From UBA6109 sp035366835 (GTDB lineage: Bacteria > Desulfobacterota > Syntrophia > Syntrophales > UBA6109), in NCBI GenBank assembly GCA_035366835.1, contig DAOSIS010000005.1, forward strand, positions 71,895 through 135,894: DNA of 64,000 nucleotides. Reading direction: 5' to 3'. Every line of letters begins with the position of its first letter. Within the stretch, counting starts at the first letter, position 1. The position numbers and the translations under genes are program-made. The notes under the pieces were generated by a model. The model was not told the DNA's origin and did not search any database. It was given only the letters and a program-made list of their open reading frames with translations. Below are positions 45,368 to 55,547 of the stretch, piece after piece.

Positions 45368-46084
45368 ATGGAAACCGCGCTGTTCAGCGCGCCGATCCTC
45401 TTTGCCGGCGCCCTGCTCCAGGGACTGGCCGGCTTCGGCGGCGCGCTCTTCTCCATGCCCCTTCTTCTCCTCTTCGTCGATCCGAAGTGGGCGGCACCCG
45501 TCGTCGTGCTCTGCTACACGATCAACCGCATTCCCGCGCTCTTCGTGCTGCGGAAAGACCTCATGTGGGATCATTCGCTGTTGCTGATCGCGGCGGCGGC
45601 CCCCGGCGCGTTTCTGGGGACGTACTTCCTCAAGAGCCTGGAGCCGGGAGTGATCATGAAGACCCTGGGGACGGTGCTCGTTCTCTATGCCGCCTACAGG
45701 ATTTCAGCACCCGGGTTCAGACTGAACTTCTCCAGGATCTGGGCGGTCCCCACGGGCTTTCTGAGCGGCGTCCTCGGCGGCGCCTTCGGGACGGACGGTC
45801 CTCCCGTCGTCGTCTATGCGACCCTCAAGCCCTGGAGCAAGGAGCAGGTCATCGGCATGCTCCAGAGCTTCTTCCTATTCGCCAATTTCATCGTCATCGG
45901 GAGCTACGGCTATCACGGCCTCCTCGATGCCTCGGTCTTCACCGTTTCCGCGGTTTCAGCCCCCTTCGCCGTCGCCGGCATCTTCCTCGGTCTGAGGATC
46001 AACCGCCGCATCCGCCAGCGCCATTTCGAGATCGTCGTCTCCTGCCTGATCGGCATCATGGGGCTTGTCCTCTGGATGCGCTGA
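45368..46084 (+). CDS. TauE/SafE-family membrane permease
   Basis: 238 residues with about seven hydrophobic segments. The paired motifs GLAGFGGALFSMPLLLLF and GFLSGVLGGAFGTDGPPVVV are diagnostic of the TauE/SafE sulfite/anion exporter family. Substrate unknown. It begins 50 bases after the DUF748-like gene and may be cotranscribed. The next 215 bases hold nothing clear. Confidence 0.9.
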   Translation: METALFSAPILFAGALLQGLAGFGGALFSMPLLLLFVDPKWAAPVVVLCYTINRIPALFVLRKDLMWDHSLLLIAAAAPGAFLGTYFLKSLEPGVIMKTLGTVLVLYAAYRISAPGFRLNFSRIWAVPTGFLSGVLGGAFGTDGPPVVVYATLKPWSKEQVIGMLQSFFLFANFIVIGSYGYHGLLDASVFTVSAVSAPFAVAGIFLGLRINRRIRQRHFEIVVSCLIGIMGLVLWMR

Positions 46085-46299
46085 AGCGGCGATCCCGCGG
46101 ATTCCCATGGACGCATCGGGGTGCGGAGTCAACCTTAGGATTCCGAAGGGATCATGCATTGAGGTGCCGCCGCAGAAACGCCACCAGCTGCGGAACAGCG
46201 GAGAGACGGGTCTTCCGGTGCCGGCGGTCAAGCGGCGCTGATTCGCCAGCACGCGTCCTGAGCGGGACCCGCCGGGTTCCGGCGCCGTTGCGGCGTGCG

Positions 46300-49200
46300 T
46301 TAAACCGGCCGGAAGCCCTGCCTGCCGGGCTGCACCGTCGTCTTGGGCCAGATTCGATCGACGAGATCGAAGAAGGCCTGCTGGGGGCTGGCTTTCCCGT
46401 CGAGGGGCAGCCGGGCGATGGCGGTATGGGGCAGGCCGCCGCTGGTAAAGGCCCCCGGCAATCCGGCCGCCATCAGGTTCACGCCTCTCGGGCTGCGGAT
46501 CCGGACCCCCAGGCATTCCCGGTTCTCGGAGTCGTGCACGACCTGCGCGACGATGATCGGCCGTTCCGCCAAATCTCCGCGCCGGATGAGGACTTCGGAG
46601 ATCCAATGATAGAAGTCGAGCTCGTTGCGGTCGTCGCCGGAGACGGGTGTCGGGGACGCGACCTCGTCGTGGGTGAAGAAGTGGGCGGTGTACGGGCGGC
46701 CCCGGTTCTCCGAGACGATCCGTTCCGTCAGGATCTGGACCCGTTCATTCAGGGTCCGGTACTCGGCGAGGAACCGCTGCCAGGATTCGTGCGTCTCGAG
46801 TTGCTCGGGGCGCTCGATCCCGGCGAGGGCGTTGATAGCGCCCAGGTAGCCGCGGGTGCGGGTGATCATCCGGACGGCGCGGGCGGCCTCGACCGTGCGG
46901 TCCGTATTGAACCGGCTATAGAACAGCAGCCATTCGGCGCGATCCTGGCCGGACGCATCCAGACAGCAGCCGACGGCTGTCTGCCAGGCGATCTTGTTGA
47001 GGAGCCCTTCGTCGTCGATCAGGACCGAAGCCAGCTCGCCCAGGACCATGGCCGTGGGATACTCGTCGAGCGACAGAGGTGATTTCAGCGTCTGTGGCGA
47101 GATGTAAAGCGCATCCAGCTTGGCCGGCGTAACGCGGTCCGACCCGTCCGGCGGATCTTCCAGGAATGTCTCCGAAAGGGCGTGGTTGTTGACGAACGTG
47201 ATCCGGCATCCGGAGCTCACCTGGACCAGGTGCGACCGGCCCGGTTCGCCCGTGGGAAAGGCGCGGTCCAGGGCGAAGATATGACGCAGCGGGGTCGGCG
47301 TCGCCTGCGACTGCCGCACCATGTCCGGGACGACCTTCGACCGGAAGGATTCGTTGAGGTGCCTGATCCGCTTCTCGGCGCCGGGGCAGAGATGTGCGAT
47401 CAGGCCCTGCAGGATGGCCGCCGAGGCCACGCCGTCCTCGTCGTTGTCCGAGAGGACCAGGACCCGCTCGTTCGGCGCGATCGACCGGATCCGGTCGGCG
47501 AATTGCCCGGCGAGCTGACCGAGCCGCTCGCGGTAGATGGCGAGGTCGTGCATGCGCCGCAGCGCGAGGATGTCGGAGGCGGTGGCCAGGTCCACGTTGT
47601 ACTCATGGGCCACCGTCCAGGCGTCCTCGAAGCCGCGGTTGATCTGGCGGTAGAGGTTTTCCTCTTCGATCTGCCGCTCCCAGAACTGACCGGTGCTGTT
47701 CTGGAGCATCTCCGAGAGCGAGACCAGCGTGCCGCCCGGACTCCCCAGGTTGTCCGGGATGACCTCGATGCCGCGCTCCTTCAGAATCCCCTTGGCCTCG
47801 ACGGTGACCGCGGCGCCCGTCAATTCACAGACCACCCTGACCCGCAGCGACGGCGCGTTGTCGGCGCGGACGGAGCCGGGGATCGCGGTAAGCACCAGGA
47901 TGTCCGCCTCCGCCTGTTTCAAGGTTTCCGGATCGGGATGGTAATGCAGGTTGGAGTCCTGGCCGTGCGACAGCATCCGGACCACGGGACTGGCCAGGAG
48001 GGTGTCGAACCGCTTGCCGGCGTTCTTGTGGGCGATCACGGCCGCCAGTTCCTGGCGCGTGAAGCCGTCGGGGCGCGTCACGGCCCCCCGGCTGTCGCTG
48101 ACGCCTACGATGGTGGCGCCGCCCAGCACCATGAGATTGGCCACGTTCTTGCCGGCGTTGCCGAAGCCCTCGATGGCGACCGTCAACCCATGCAGCGGAT
48201 GCTCCGCGCCGGTCATGTGCTTGAGAAGGATATCGAGCGCCATCAGGGCCCCGTGGGCCATGGCTTCGGACCGCAGCTCCGAGCCGCAGACATCGACCGG
48301 CTTGCGCGTGACCACGCCCAGTTTCGGCGTGGCGCATTCGTAGCAGAGGGGCAGGGTGAAGAAGATCAGCCGATCCACCGTGGGAATCACGTCACCGGTC
48401 TCGGTGACGGCGCGGATGGCGCGTTCGATCACCTCCGTGCGCGCCCGCCGGAAAAGGTCCGGCAGGGAATCGGTCGACCGGTCGCGGGCATCGCAGAGGA
48501 TATTGACGACGCTCCAGAAGCGGTCTTTGAGCGCTTCGCGCCCCAGACCGGCGGTCGGGGTCAGCGCTGCAAGCGCCTGCCGTTCGTCGGGCGACAGCAG
48601 CAGGTCGCTGTGGAACCAGCCCACCGGCAGGGATTGCCCGTCGGGCGTCAGCCGGGCCAGCGCCTGCTCGAGCATGACCCACTGGTTGTCGAGGAGCGTG
48701 CGCAGGTACAGTTCCAGCACCTGCGGGTCACTGCACTCGTCGAGACCGCGGGTGGACAGGGCGACGGAAAGCGACCGGAGGATGGGTTCCCGGTGATGGA
48801 ACAGCCGGTTCTCCTGGCGCTGGGTCTCGCCGGTTCCGAAGAAGAGATCCATCAGCATCCGGTACTGGGCCGGGCTGGGCGACCCCTGCGGGGGAAATTC
48901 CTCGATCAGCCGTCGCAGCTTCTCGCGGGAGGACGGCAGAAGGATCTGATGCTCCATCTGCATTTTTGCGGCGGCGCGGGCCAGGGCGCAGGCGGTGGGG
49001 ACGTAGTCCTTTCGTGCAAGGATTTCCCGCAGCCTCGACGTCATGTCCTCGTCGCCGATAATGATGTCCGGCTCGTCCTCCAGGAGGGCGCGCAGATGCC
49101 CTTCCACGACGTTGGTGGAAAGCTGCAGATTCAGCCGCGAGGTCAGCGTGCTGTTGGTTTCGGCCGCGTGCACGATCTTGTCGCAGGCGATCCGGCCGGC

Positions 49201-49959
49201 CCGTGTCAGCATGGCCGAGGCCTCATTCATCATCCATTCGATGGTTTCCTTGTCGGCGGGGACGGGGTCCTCGCCGTCCCGCAGGAGCGGCTTCAGAAAA
49301 TAGCGGCCCGTTGCGGGTTCGTATTCGCGGACCGCGCACAGCAGCAGGCCCTCGCTGCCTGCAAAGGGCGCCCCGGTGGCCTGGCTCTTGAGGCTCATGC
49401 TCAGGCTTTCGCCGGTCATGTGCTCGCGCATCGCCTGCTTGACGAGTTCTTCCGCCTGGTGCGGTTCGGTCCAGCGGCCTCCGGCAGGCGGCAGCACCTC
49501 GACCACGCCGGGCGCGGATTCCAGGAAGTGCTCCCCCTTGCCCAGGAGGTCTTCCGGAAAGACGAGCTTCAGCGCGCCCTTTCCGACCCTTCCCTGGATC
49601 AAATGGTAGGTTTCGACGAGGATGAAGCCGCCCCGGTCGGACCGGTTCATGCTCAGGGTTTCGCCCTCGAAGACCGTGTGCCGGATGAAGATCCGGTGCA
49701 AGTCCTCCCGGGTCAGCCCGAGGTGCCCGGCCGCGATCCGGATCCGGTCCGCAATGAGCTGGAGCAACGCATTCGAGGACTTCAGGTCCCCGACGATCGT
49801 GCGATAGGCGAGGCCGCCGTCGTCGGTCGATCCCGGCGGGACGCCGGCGCGGTCAAGGCGGCTTCCGCCTGCTGCCGCTTGCGGCAACGGCGTCTCGGCG
49901 GCGGGCAAACGGTTCACTCGTCTCTTCTCCTTCCTGTCTCGGTCACTCTTCCTGGCCAT
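46300..49959 (-). CDS. glutamate-dehydrogenase-like/DHH-phosphoesterase-like fusion
   Basis: About 1,219 residues. Residues about 545-800 match the NAD-binding half of Glu/Leu/Phe/Val dehydrogenases: VVTRKPVDVCGSELRSEA, AIEGFGNAGKNVANL (dinucleotide fold), VIPDNLGSPGGTLVS and a C-terminal ATASDILALRR helix. Residues about 830-1,219 look like a RecJ/DHH phosphoesterase: VLSDNDEDGVASAAIL (motif I), FVNNHALSE where DHH would be, and SGGLPHTAI near the DHHA1 GGH motif. The first 540 residues are unrecognised; the usual substrate-lysine motifs of GDH are not evident. Start ATG 49959 has GAGG at good spacing. Confidence 0.75.
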   Translation of the reverse strand: MARKSDRDRKEKRRVNRLPAAETPLPQAAAGGSRLDRAGVPPGSTDDGGLAYRTIVGDLKSSNALLQLIADRIRIAAGHLGLTREDLHRIFIRHTVFEGETLSMNRSDRGGFILVETYHLIQGRVGKGALKLVFPEDLLGKGEHFLESAPGVVEVLPPAGGRWTEPHQAEELVKQAMREHMTGESLSMSLKSQATGAPFAGSEGLLLCAVREYEPATGRYFLKPLLRDGEDPVPADKETIEWMMNEASAMLTRAGRIACDKIVHAAETNSTLTSRLNLQLSTNVVEGHLRALLEDEPDIIIGDEDMTSRLREILARKDYVPTACALARAAAKMQMEHQILLPSSREKLRRLIEEFPPQGSPSPAQYRMLMDLFFGTGETQRQENRLFHHREPILRSLSVALSTRGLDECSDPQVLELYLRTLLDNQWVMLEQALARLTPDGQSLPVGWFHSDLLLSPDERQALAALTPTAGLGREALKDRFWSVVNILCDARDRSTDSLPDLFRRARTEVIERAIRAVTETGDVIPTVDRLIFFTLPLCYECATPKLGVVTRKPVDVCGSELRSEAMAHGALMALDILLKHMTGAEHPLHGLTVAIEGFGNAGKNVANLMVLGGATIVGVSDSRGAVTRPDGFTRQELAAVIAHKNAGKRFDTLLASPVVRMLSHGQDSNLHYHPDPETLKQAEADILVLTAIPGSVRADNAPSLRVRVVCELTGAAVTVEAKGILKERGIEVIPDNLGSPGGTLVSLSEMLQNSTGQFWERQIEEENLYRQINRGFEDAWTVAHEYNVDLATASDILALRRMHDLAIYRERLGQLAGQFADRIRSIAPNERVLVLSDNDEDGVASAAILQGLIAHLCPGAEKRIRHLNESFRSKVVPDMVRQSQATPTPLRHIFALDRAFPTGEPGRSHLVQVSSGCRITFVNNHALSETFLEDPPDGSDRVTPAKLDALYISPQTLKSPLSLDEYPTAMVLGELASVLIDDEGLLNKIAWQTAVGCCLDASGQDRAEWLLFYSRFNTDRTVEAARAVRMITRTRGYLGAINALAGIERPEQLETHESWQRFLAEYRTLNERVQILTERIVSENRGRPYTAHFFTHDEVASPTPVSGDDRNELDFYHWISEVLIRRGDLAERPIIVAQVVHDSENRECLGVRIRSPRGVNLMAAGLPGAFTSGGLPHTAIARLPLDGKASPQQAFFDLVDRIWPKTTVQPGRQGFRPV

Positions 49960-50160
49960 GGTCGTCCTCATCCGACGGGCGAGCGGTGGATTTTCGATAC
50001 ATTTCGGGTTCCAAGTACAGGACCGGGGAGTCCGAAGTCAAAGGAAATTTCGAGCTTCTCGGGCCGCCCCCCCCGCCCCGGACGGGATCGGGATCCGCGG
50101 ACGAGGGACCCTGCCGTCCGGGCCGCTCGCCTTGCCTTGCGGGGGGAAGCGGAGCCGACG

Positions 50161-52365
50161 TCATTCGTCGGCATGCCGGAATACCACGCGGCGGAAGAAC
50201 CGGATGAGGGCCTGTTTCCGCGCGCGTTCTTCCATCTGACAGGGGATGAGCTTCCGGGGCGGCAATCGCAGCAGCGACATCTCGTATTCCATGACTGCGC
50301 CGTAGGCGTTGTTCAGATACCACGCATACAGGAGCCCGAAAAGCAGGCCCGGCGGGAGAAATCCTTCCCGGTCGTTGAGCGTGATCCCGAACGTATCCGG
50401 ATCGTGCGGGCTCTCGAGCATGCGCGCCAGCCTCAGGTAGGTCCGCAGGTCTGCGTCATCGAGGTAACACCCGCGGTCCCGGACGGGACGCAGACGGATC
50501 TCGTAGCGCCGCGCCCCCCAGAGCACTCCGTCTTCCGGGTTCGTCCAGTGCCGGCCTTCCAGGTACCGCCCCAGCAGCGACTCGCCCAGCGCCGTGAGAA
50601 GGTTGTCCCGGATCCGTTCCGGATCTCCGCACGCCTGCTCATGGAGCTTCAGCAGGCCGTCGTCGGGATCATAGTATCCGAGGACGTTGTCCCATGCCTG
50701 GCTCCTCGTCCACCTGGACGCGGGGATGACCCGCACCCCGCGGAAGAAGTTCAAGTGTTCGGTGCGGATGTCGCGGTTCTCCCAGATCATCTCGTGCATC
50801 GTGTCGCGAAGGCCTTTCGGAAAGAACTTCTTTTCCGCCAGCAGCGCGCCCACCTGCCGGTGGTAGGAGCACAGAAGCGGAGCGTCCGCACGGGGACGGC
50901 CCGGGGCCCGCGCGGGCGGCGGGTACAGCGGCGGGCGCTTCTGCTTCAGATTCAGCCGCTGGTGAGCGATCAGAACCGCCCGTACCGCCAGGGCGAATTT
51001 GCGGGGATCGTGATGGATCACGCCGGCGGCATTCAGCCGCTCCCGGGAATAGACGGTCGCCTCCACGGGGAGGACGCCGAGACTTTCCACCCGGCTCCGG
51101 TCGAGATAGATGGGACTCTTGCCCTCCAGGGCATAGTTGCGAAGCACGTCGCCCGGGATGTGCCCCAGGTTGGCGCTCAGCACGACGTCGAACAGCCCCT
51201 TCGAACCGCCCGGGACATTGCGATCGTAGGCCTCCACCAAGTCGGATACATGGAAACCCCGATCGCGGCTGCGGAGCGATATGTCGGTCTCCCCCTCCTG
51301 AATCCAGAAATTGGCGCCCAGAATCTTCAGGGCCTTCCGGTTCTCTCGGACTGCCCGGACGAGGGCGGGAATCTGCAGGATCGGCATGATGCTCGTGTAG
51401 AGGCTGCCGGGCGCGAAAAGAATGAGGTCCGCCTCCCGGATCGCGCGGCAGACGGCGCCGGCCGTCCGCGGGATTCCGCAGTACTCGACGGACACGCCGT
51501 CGACCGGCTGCAGGCGGCGGGTCAGTGCCGACTTCCTTTGCCCGCGAACGGCAACCCCGTTGCTGTAGCGCAAGACGAGCTGCCCGGGCGTGGCTGTCGC
51601 GGGCTGCAGGCGGCCGGGCGTCACTCCGATGGCGCGGGAGAGCACGCCGATTCCTTTCGCGATTGCGCCCATGCCCGGCGGGCGGTTGCCCGCCTCTTTT
51701 TCCCGCGCCTGGAAGATGGCCGCCGTGAGCAGCAGATTTCCCAGGCAGTGACCGCCCGGCGATATCACCGGTCCCGCCCCGCCCGGGGAGACGTATCCGC
51801 CCAGGGAGGACAGCAGGCTTGCAAGGGGTCCCGGGCAGTACCTTCGCAGATGCCGGGGAACGACGAGAAGCGGATCGGCGACCAAGCGGGATTCCGTGAA
51901 GCCCTTCGGAAAACGGTGATTGAAGATGCGGTGAATGACGCGGATCATCTGCCGGGTCGAGGCATCGTCGAAGCCGTACGTCTTCTGAAGGTTTTCACGC
52001 AGGGCCAGGGACAGCATGAGCTTGCGGAAGTCGCCGATCCCGATCATCGGCAGCTCCTGCAGGAGCAGGCCTGTCGAACCTCCGTCGTCCGTCGTGCACA
52101 CCACGACATCCAGAAGGGGGAATTCCTGCTTCAGGCCGACAAAAGGGCTCTCGGGCCAGTCGTCGAGCTGGGAATTCCCGCCCAGAACCGTGGAGAGGCC
52201 CGTTCCACCTCCGAAGGTCACGACCCGTTTCGGGCGGCAGTCAGCGGAAAGAACCTCTTCCGCCAGGCGGGAGAGGGAACTTCCGCAGGGCCCTTCCGGG
52301 GTCGTCCGGTTGATGACCATCTCCAGGAGCTGGTCGACGTATCGGCCGATCTGCGATGCTTTCAT
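50161..52365 (-). CDS. YvcK/CofD-like protein with long C-terminal extension
   Basis: About 734 residues. The first ~460 are the gluconeogenesis-factor/CofD-like fold: VVTFGGGTGLSTVLGG, VVCTTDDGGSTG, GIGDFRKLML, GGHCLGNLLLTA and APGSLYTSIMPIL. YvcK proteins bind UDP-GlcNAc and affect cell-wall precursor flow. The last ~270 residues (from about ALLAEKKFFPKGLRDTMHEM) are not a known tail. ATG at 52365 is chosen; a TTG at 52389 is possible, and neither has a strong ribosome-binding site. It lies 201 bases upstream of the GDH/DHH fusion gene on the same strand. Confidence 0.82.
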   Translation of the reverse strand: MKASQIGRYVDQLLEMVINRTTPEGPCGSSLSRLAEEVLSADCRPKRVVTFGGGTGLSTVLGGNSQLDDWPESPFVGLKQEFPLLDVVVCTTDDGGSTGLLLQELPMIGIGDFRKLMLSLALRENLQKTYGFDDASTRQMIRVIHRIFNHRFPKGFTESRLVADPLLVVPRHLRRYCPGPLASLLSSLGGYVSPGGAGPVISPGGHCLGNLLLTAAIFQAREKEAGNRPPGMGAIAKGIGVLSRAIGVTPGRLQPATATPGQLVLRYSNGVAVRGQRKSALTRRLQPVDGVSVEYCGIPRTAGAVCRAIREADLILFAPGSLYTSIMPILQIPALVRAVRENRKALKILGANFWIQEGETDISLRSRDRGFHVSDLVEAYDRNVPGGSKGLFDVVLSANLGHIPGDVLRNYALEGKSPIYLDRSRVESLGVLPVEATVYSRERLNAAGVIHHDPRKFALAVRAVLIAHQRLNLKQKRPPLYPPPARAPGRPRADAPLLCSYHRQVGALLAEKKFFPKGLRDTMHEMIWENRDIRTEHLNFFRGVRVIPASRWTRSQAWDNVLGYYDPDDGLLKLHEQACGDPERIRDNLLTALGESLLGRYLEGRHWTNPEDGVLWGARRYEIRLRPVRDRGCYLDDADLRTYLRLARMLESPHDPDTFGITLNDREGFLPPGLLFGLLYAWYLNNAYGAVMEYEMSLLRLPPRKLIPCQMEERARKQALIRFFRRVVFRHADE

Positions 52366-52587
52366 GCGTTCGGGGGCGTGCCCGCTCAATGGCGGACACG
52401 ATTCATCCCTATTGTACCGCCTGCGGCCAGAACTTCAAAGCCCGGCCCCGAAGGCGGGGGTTTGAGCCGGCAAGGGTTCCCGTGGCTATTTAGCAAGAAT
52501 CCTCCGGGATTTCCATCCATAAATCTTCCCAGAAAAATCTTGAAATCGAATGAAATTCATATATTATTCCGATCCTCGGAGGGGAAT

Positions 52588-53829
52588 ATGGACATTCGGC
52601 CGCGCTGTCATGACAAGGTGATCGCCCTGATTCGAAAGGGCGCTGACATCCCCAATCCCCTGACCATCGATATGGGCGATGAGGTACCGATCGATCGGAT
52701 ATCAGGCAACGGCGTCACGATCTATCCGGGTTGCAGGATCTACGGCAAACAGACCGTCATCTCGGCGGGCTGCAGGATCGGCTATGAAGGTCCCGTCACC
52801 ATCGACGATTGCCAGCTGGGGCCCAAGGTCGAATTGAAAGGCGGCTATTTCAACAGGTCCGTCTTTCTGGAAAAGGCGAGCATGGGCTCCGGCGCGCAGG
52901 TGCGCGAAGGGTGCATCCTCGAGGAAGAGGCCAACGGCGCCCACTGTGTCGGCCTCAAACAGACCATCCTCTTCCCCTTCGTCACGCTCGGCAGCCTGAT
53001 CAACTTCTGCGATTGTCTGATGGCCGGAGGAACCAGCCGGAAGGACCACAGCGAGGTGGGCAGTTCCTACATTCATTTCAACTTCACGCCGGACGGGGAC
53101 AAGACCACGGCCTCGTTGTTCGGCGATGTGCCCAGGGGCGTGATGCTGAACCAGCCGGCCATCTTTCTCGGCGGCCAGGGCGGCACCGTTGGGCCCTCAC
53201 GACTGGGATACGGCAATGTCGTTGCCGCCAGCTCCATCCTGAGAAATGACTACACCGCGGACGGAAAACTGATTGTCGAGGGGCCGCAGTCCGGAAAGAC
53301 CGTCGATTTCGTGCCCGGGGCCTATCCGAACATCCGCCGTATCGTCGAGAACAACATCCTCTACATCGCGAATCTCATGGCCCTCGAAGCGTGGTACGTC
53401 CACGTGAGATGCCCCTTCTTCGATGCGCAGGAATTCGGCGGGCTCGTTTTTTCCGGGCTGCTCGACAAGCTGGCCCTGGCGAAAAAAGAGCGGATCAAGC
53501 GTCTGCGGTCGCTGGCGGAAAAGGCAAAGGCTCCCGTGGAGGGCAGGCCGGAAACACCGGGCAGGAGAGAGCTCTTCGCGAAGTTTGCGGAGATCGAGGC
53601 GCTCTTCGCAACGGCCGCAGCGGATCGCGCCGTTGAAAAGAACCGCGACGATTTTCTCTCCGCATTTCAGAAGGCAGGGAGAGGAGGGGACGCCGGTTAT
53701 CTGGCCGTCGTCCAGGGCCTCCCGGCCGATACGTCCCGCAGGGGTACGACATGGCTTCAGGGGATCGTCGATTCCTTCTGCCGGAAGACAGGGGCGATCG
53801 TCCCATCGCTGAAACTGTTCGGGAAATGA
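52588..53829 (+). CDS. left-handed beta-helix protein related to UDP-GlcNAc pyrophosphorylase
   Basis: 413 residues. Hexapeptide-repeat sequence (VTIYPGCRIYGKQTVISAGC, then VTIDDCQLGPKVELKGGYF) fills the first half, like the acetyltransferase part of GlmU. The region VGLKQTILFPFVTLGSLINF through MLNQPAIFLGGQGG is distinctive. No nucleotidyltransferase (GxGxRM) domain is present. GGAGGGG precedes the ATG at 52588. Directly followed by glmM, 29 bases away, which suggests an amino-sugar role. Confidence 0.82.
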   Translation: MDIRPRCHDKVIALIRKGADIPNPLTIDMGDEVPIDRISGNGVTIYPGCRIYGKQTVISAGCRIGYEGPVTIDDCQLGPKVELKGGYFNRSVFLEKASMGSGAQVREGCILEEEANGAHCVGLKQTILFPFVTLGSLINFCDCLMAGGTSRKDHSEVGSSYIHFNFTPDGDKTTASLFGDVPRGVMLNQPAIFLGGQGGTVGPSRLGYGNVVAASSILRNDYTADGKLIVEGPQSGKTVDFVPGAYPNIRRIVENNILYIANLMALEAWYVHVRCPFFDAQEFGGLVFSGLLDKLALAKKERIKRLRSLAEKAKAPVEGRPETPGRRELFAKFAEIEALFATAAADRAVEKNRDDFLSAFQKAGRGGDAGYLAVVQGLPADTSRRGTTWLQGIVDSFCRKTGAIVPSLKLFGK

Positions 53830-53858
53830 CCTCGATCGAACAATCAGGGGGATCTTCT

Positions 53859-55208
53859 ATGGGGAAGCTGTTCGGCACTGATGGAATCCGGGGAGAGGCG
53901 AACCGGTATCCGATGAACGCTGAGATCGCCTTTGCATTGGGACAGGCGGTCGTCTACATCCTGAGAAAGGACCATGCGCACCCGAGGGTGGTCATCGGGA
54001 AGGACACCCGCATCTCCGGGTACATGCTCGAGAGTTCCCTTGAAGCGGGGGTCACGTCTATGGGCGGCAACCCCTATCTGCTCGGCGTCCTGCCGACGCC
54101 GGGGATCGCTTTCGTCACCCAGAGCATGCGCGCCGACGCGGGGATTGTCATTTCCGCTTCGCACAACCCCTATCAGGACAACGGCATCAAGATCTTCTCC
54201 GGCAGCGGCTTCAAGCTCTCCGACGCCCAGGAGGATGCCATCGAAGAACTGATGCTGAGCAATACGCTTCACGGCCTGGTGGCGCCCGTCAAGGATATGG
54301 GGCAGGCATTCCGCATGTGGGACGTGCACGGCCGCTACATCGTCTTCCTGAAGCACAGCTTTCCCCGGGATGCATCGATTGAGGGAATGAAGATCGTCCT
54401 GGATACCGCCAATGGCGCCACCTACAAGGTCGCCACGGAGGTTTTCTGGGAGCTGGGCGCCGATGTCGATGTCATCCACAATACGCCGAACGGCGTCAAC
54501 ATCAACGACAAGTGCGGTTCGCAGCATACGCAGGACCTGAGGAAAAAGGTTGTTGAAAGCGGCGCGGCCATCGGATTCGCCTTTGACGGTGACGGCGACC
54601 GTCTGATCGCCGTAGACGAAAAGGGACGGGAAATAACCGGCGACCAGATCCTGATCATTTGCGCCCGGATGCTCAAGGAGCAGGGCAAGCTGAAGAACGA
54701 CCTCCTGGTAAGCACCGTCATGAGCAACCTGGGATTGCGCGTCGCCTGCAGGAAGTACGGCTTCAGGCACCATACCGCCAAGGTGGGTGACCGCTATGTC
54801 CTGGAGGATATGATGAAGCTGGGCAGCGTGATCGGCGGGGAAGACTCGGGCCACATCATCTTCCTGGACCATCACACCACGGGGGACGGTATCCTCACCG
54901 CGCTGCAGCTGCTCGCCGCGATGATCAGGACCGGCAAGCCCCTGTCGGAGCTTGCGAAGACGATGGATACCTATCCGCAGAAACTGATCAACGTGGACGT
55001 GAAGAGCAAGCCGGACATCAAGACCGTGCCGCAGATCGTGGCGGCCATCGACAGAATCGAGAAGGAATTGCGGGAGGACGGCCGCGTCCTCGTCCGCTAT
55101 TCCGGCACGCAGGACATGTGCAGGGTCATGGTCGAGGGGCCCTCCGAGGCGGTGACGGAAAAATACTGCCGGGAGATCGCCGACATCGTGAAAAAAGTCC
55201 TCGGCTGA
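53859..55208 (+). CDS. glmM: phosphoglucosamine mutase
   Basis: 449 residues. It interconverts glucosamine-6-phosphate and -1-phosphate for UDP-GlcNAc. It begins GKLFGTDGIRGEANRYPM; the phosphoserine loop is VISASHNPYQDNGIKIF, the metal loop FDGDGDR and the sugar loop GGEDSGHIIF. The phosphate-binding loop reads RYSGTQDMCRVMVEG, with TQD where most family members have TEP. AGGGGG precedes the ATG at 53859. Confidence 0.94.
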   Translation: MGKLFGTDGIRGEANRYPMNAEIAFALGQAVVYILRKDHAHPRVVIGKDTRISGYMLESSLEAGVTSMGGNPYLLGVLPTPGIAFVTQSMRADAGIVISASHNPYQDNGIKIFSGSGFKLSDAQEDAIEELMLSNTLHGLVAPVKDMGQAFRMWDVHGRYIVFLKHSFPRDASIEGMKIVLDTANGATYKVATEVFWELGADVDVIHNTPNGVNINDKCGSQHTQDLRKKVVESGAAIGFAFDGDGDRLIAVDEKGREITGDQILIICARMLKEQGKLKNDLLVSTVMSNLGLRVACRKYGFRHHTAKVGDRYVLEDMMKLGSVIGGEDSGHIIFLDHHTTGDGILTALQLLAAMIRTGKPLSELAKTMDTYPQKLINVDVKSKPDIKTVPQIVAAIDRIEKELREDGRVLVRYSGTQDMCRVMVEGPSEAVTEKYCREIADIVKKVLG

Positions 55209-55547
55209 CGCCGAGGCAGTCCCTTCACTCGCGGCGGATACGTCGGACTGCCCGGCGAGAACGCCCAACAGCGGGTGACCCACCCCGGAAACTACCGCTG
55301 TTTCATGATCCAGGAATTCTTCGGCCTGCTGAAGAAGACCGTCATCGACCGGACGGCCCGGACGTGAACTTCCATGCCGTGCCCCCGGATTCTCCGCCCG
55401 TCGCCGCGGTCAGTCGGCCGTCGCGGCACGATACAATCACCGGGACGCCGTCCGTGGAACGTGGTGCCCGGCGGCAGTTGCCAGCGCCTGAATCCATACG
55501 TATATTTGTCGTGACGGGAGAGTGACAACTTCGTAAAGGAGATGCCT
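55209..55547. other. intergenic stretch without recognisable gene
   Basis: Short open frames occur on both strands but none has a ribosome-binding site, family motif or consistent codon use. No clear palindrome beyond the likely promoter area for the lipoprotein gene. Confidence 0.5.

Noticed and set aside
46085..46299. Possible C-terminal end of a lost regulator gene (minus strand)
   Set aside because: Only about 25 residues with weak resemblance; not distinguishable from chance.
47182..53829. A 2,215-residue plus-strand frame covering the GDH/DHH and YvcK genes
   Set aside because: It is the antisense of two minus-strand genes with clear motifs; only its last part (from 52588) is a real gene.
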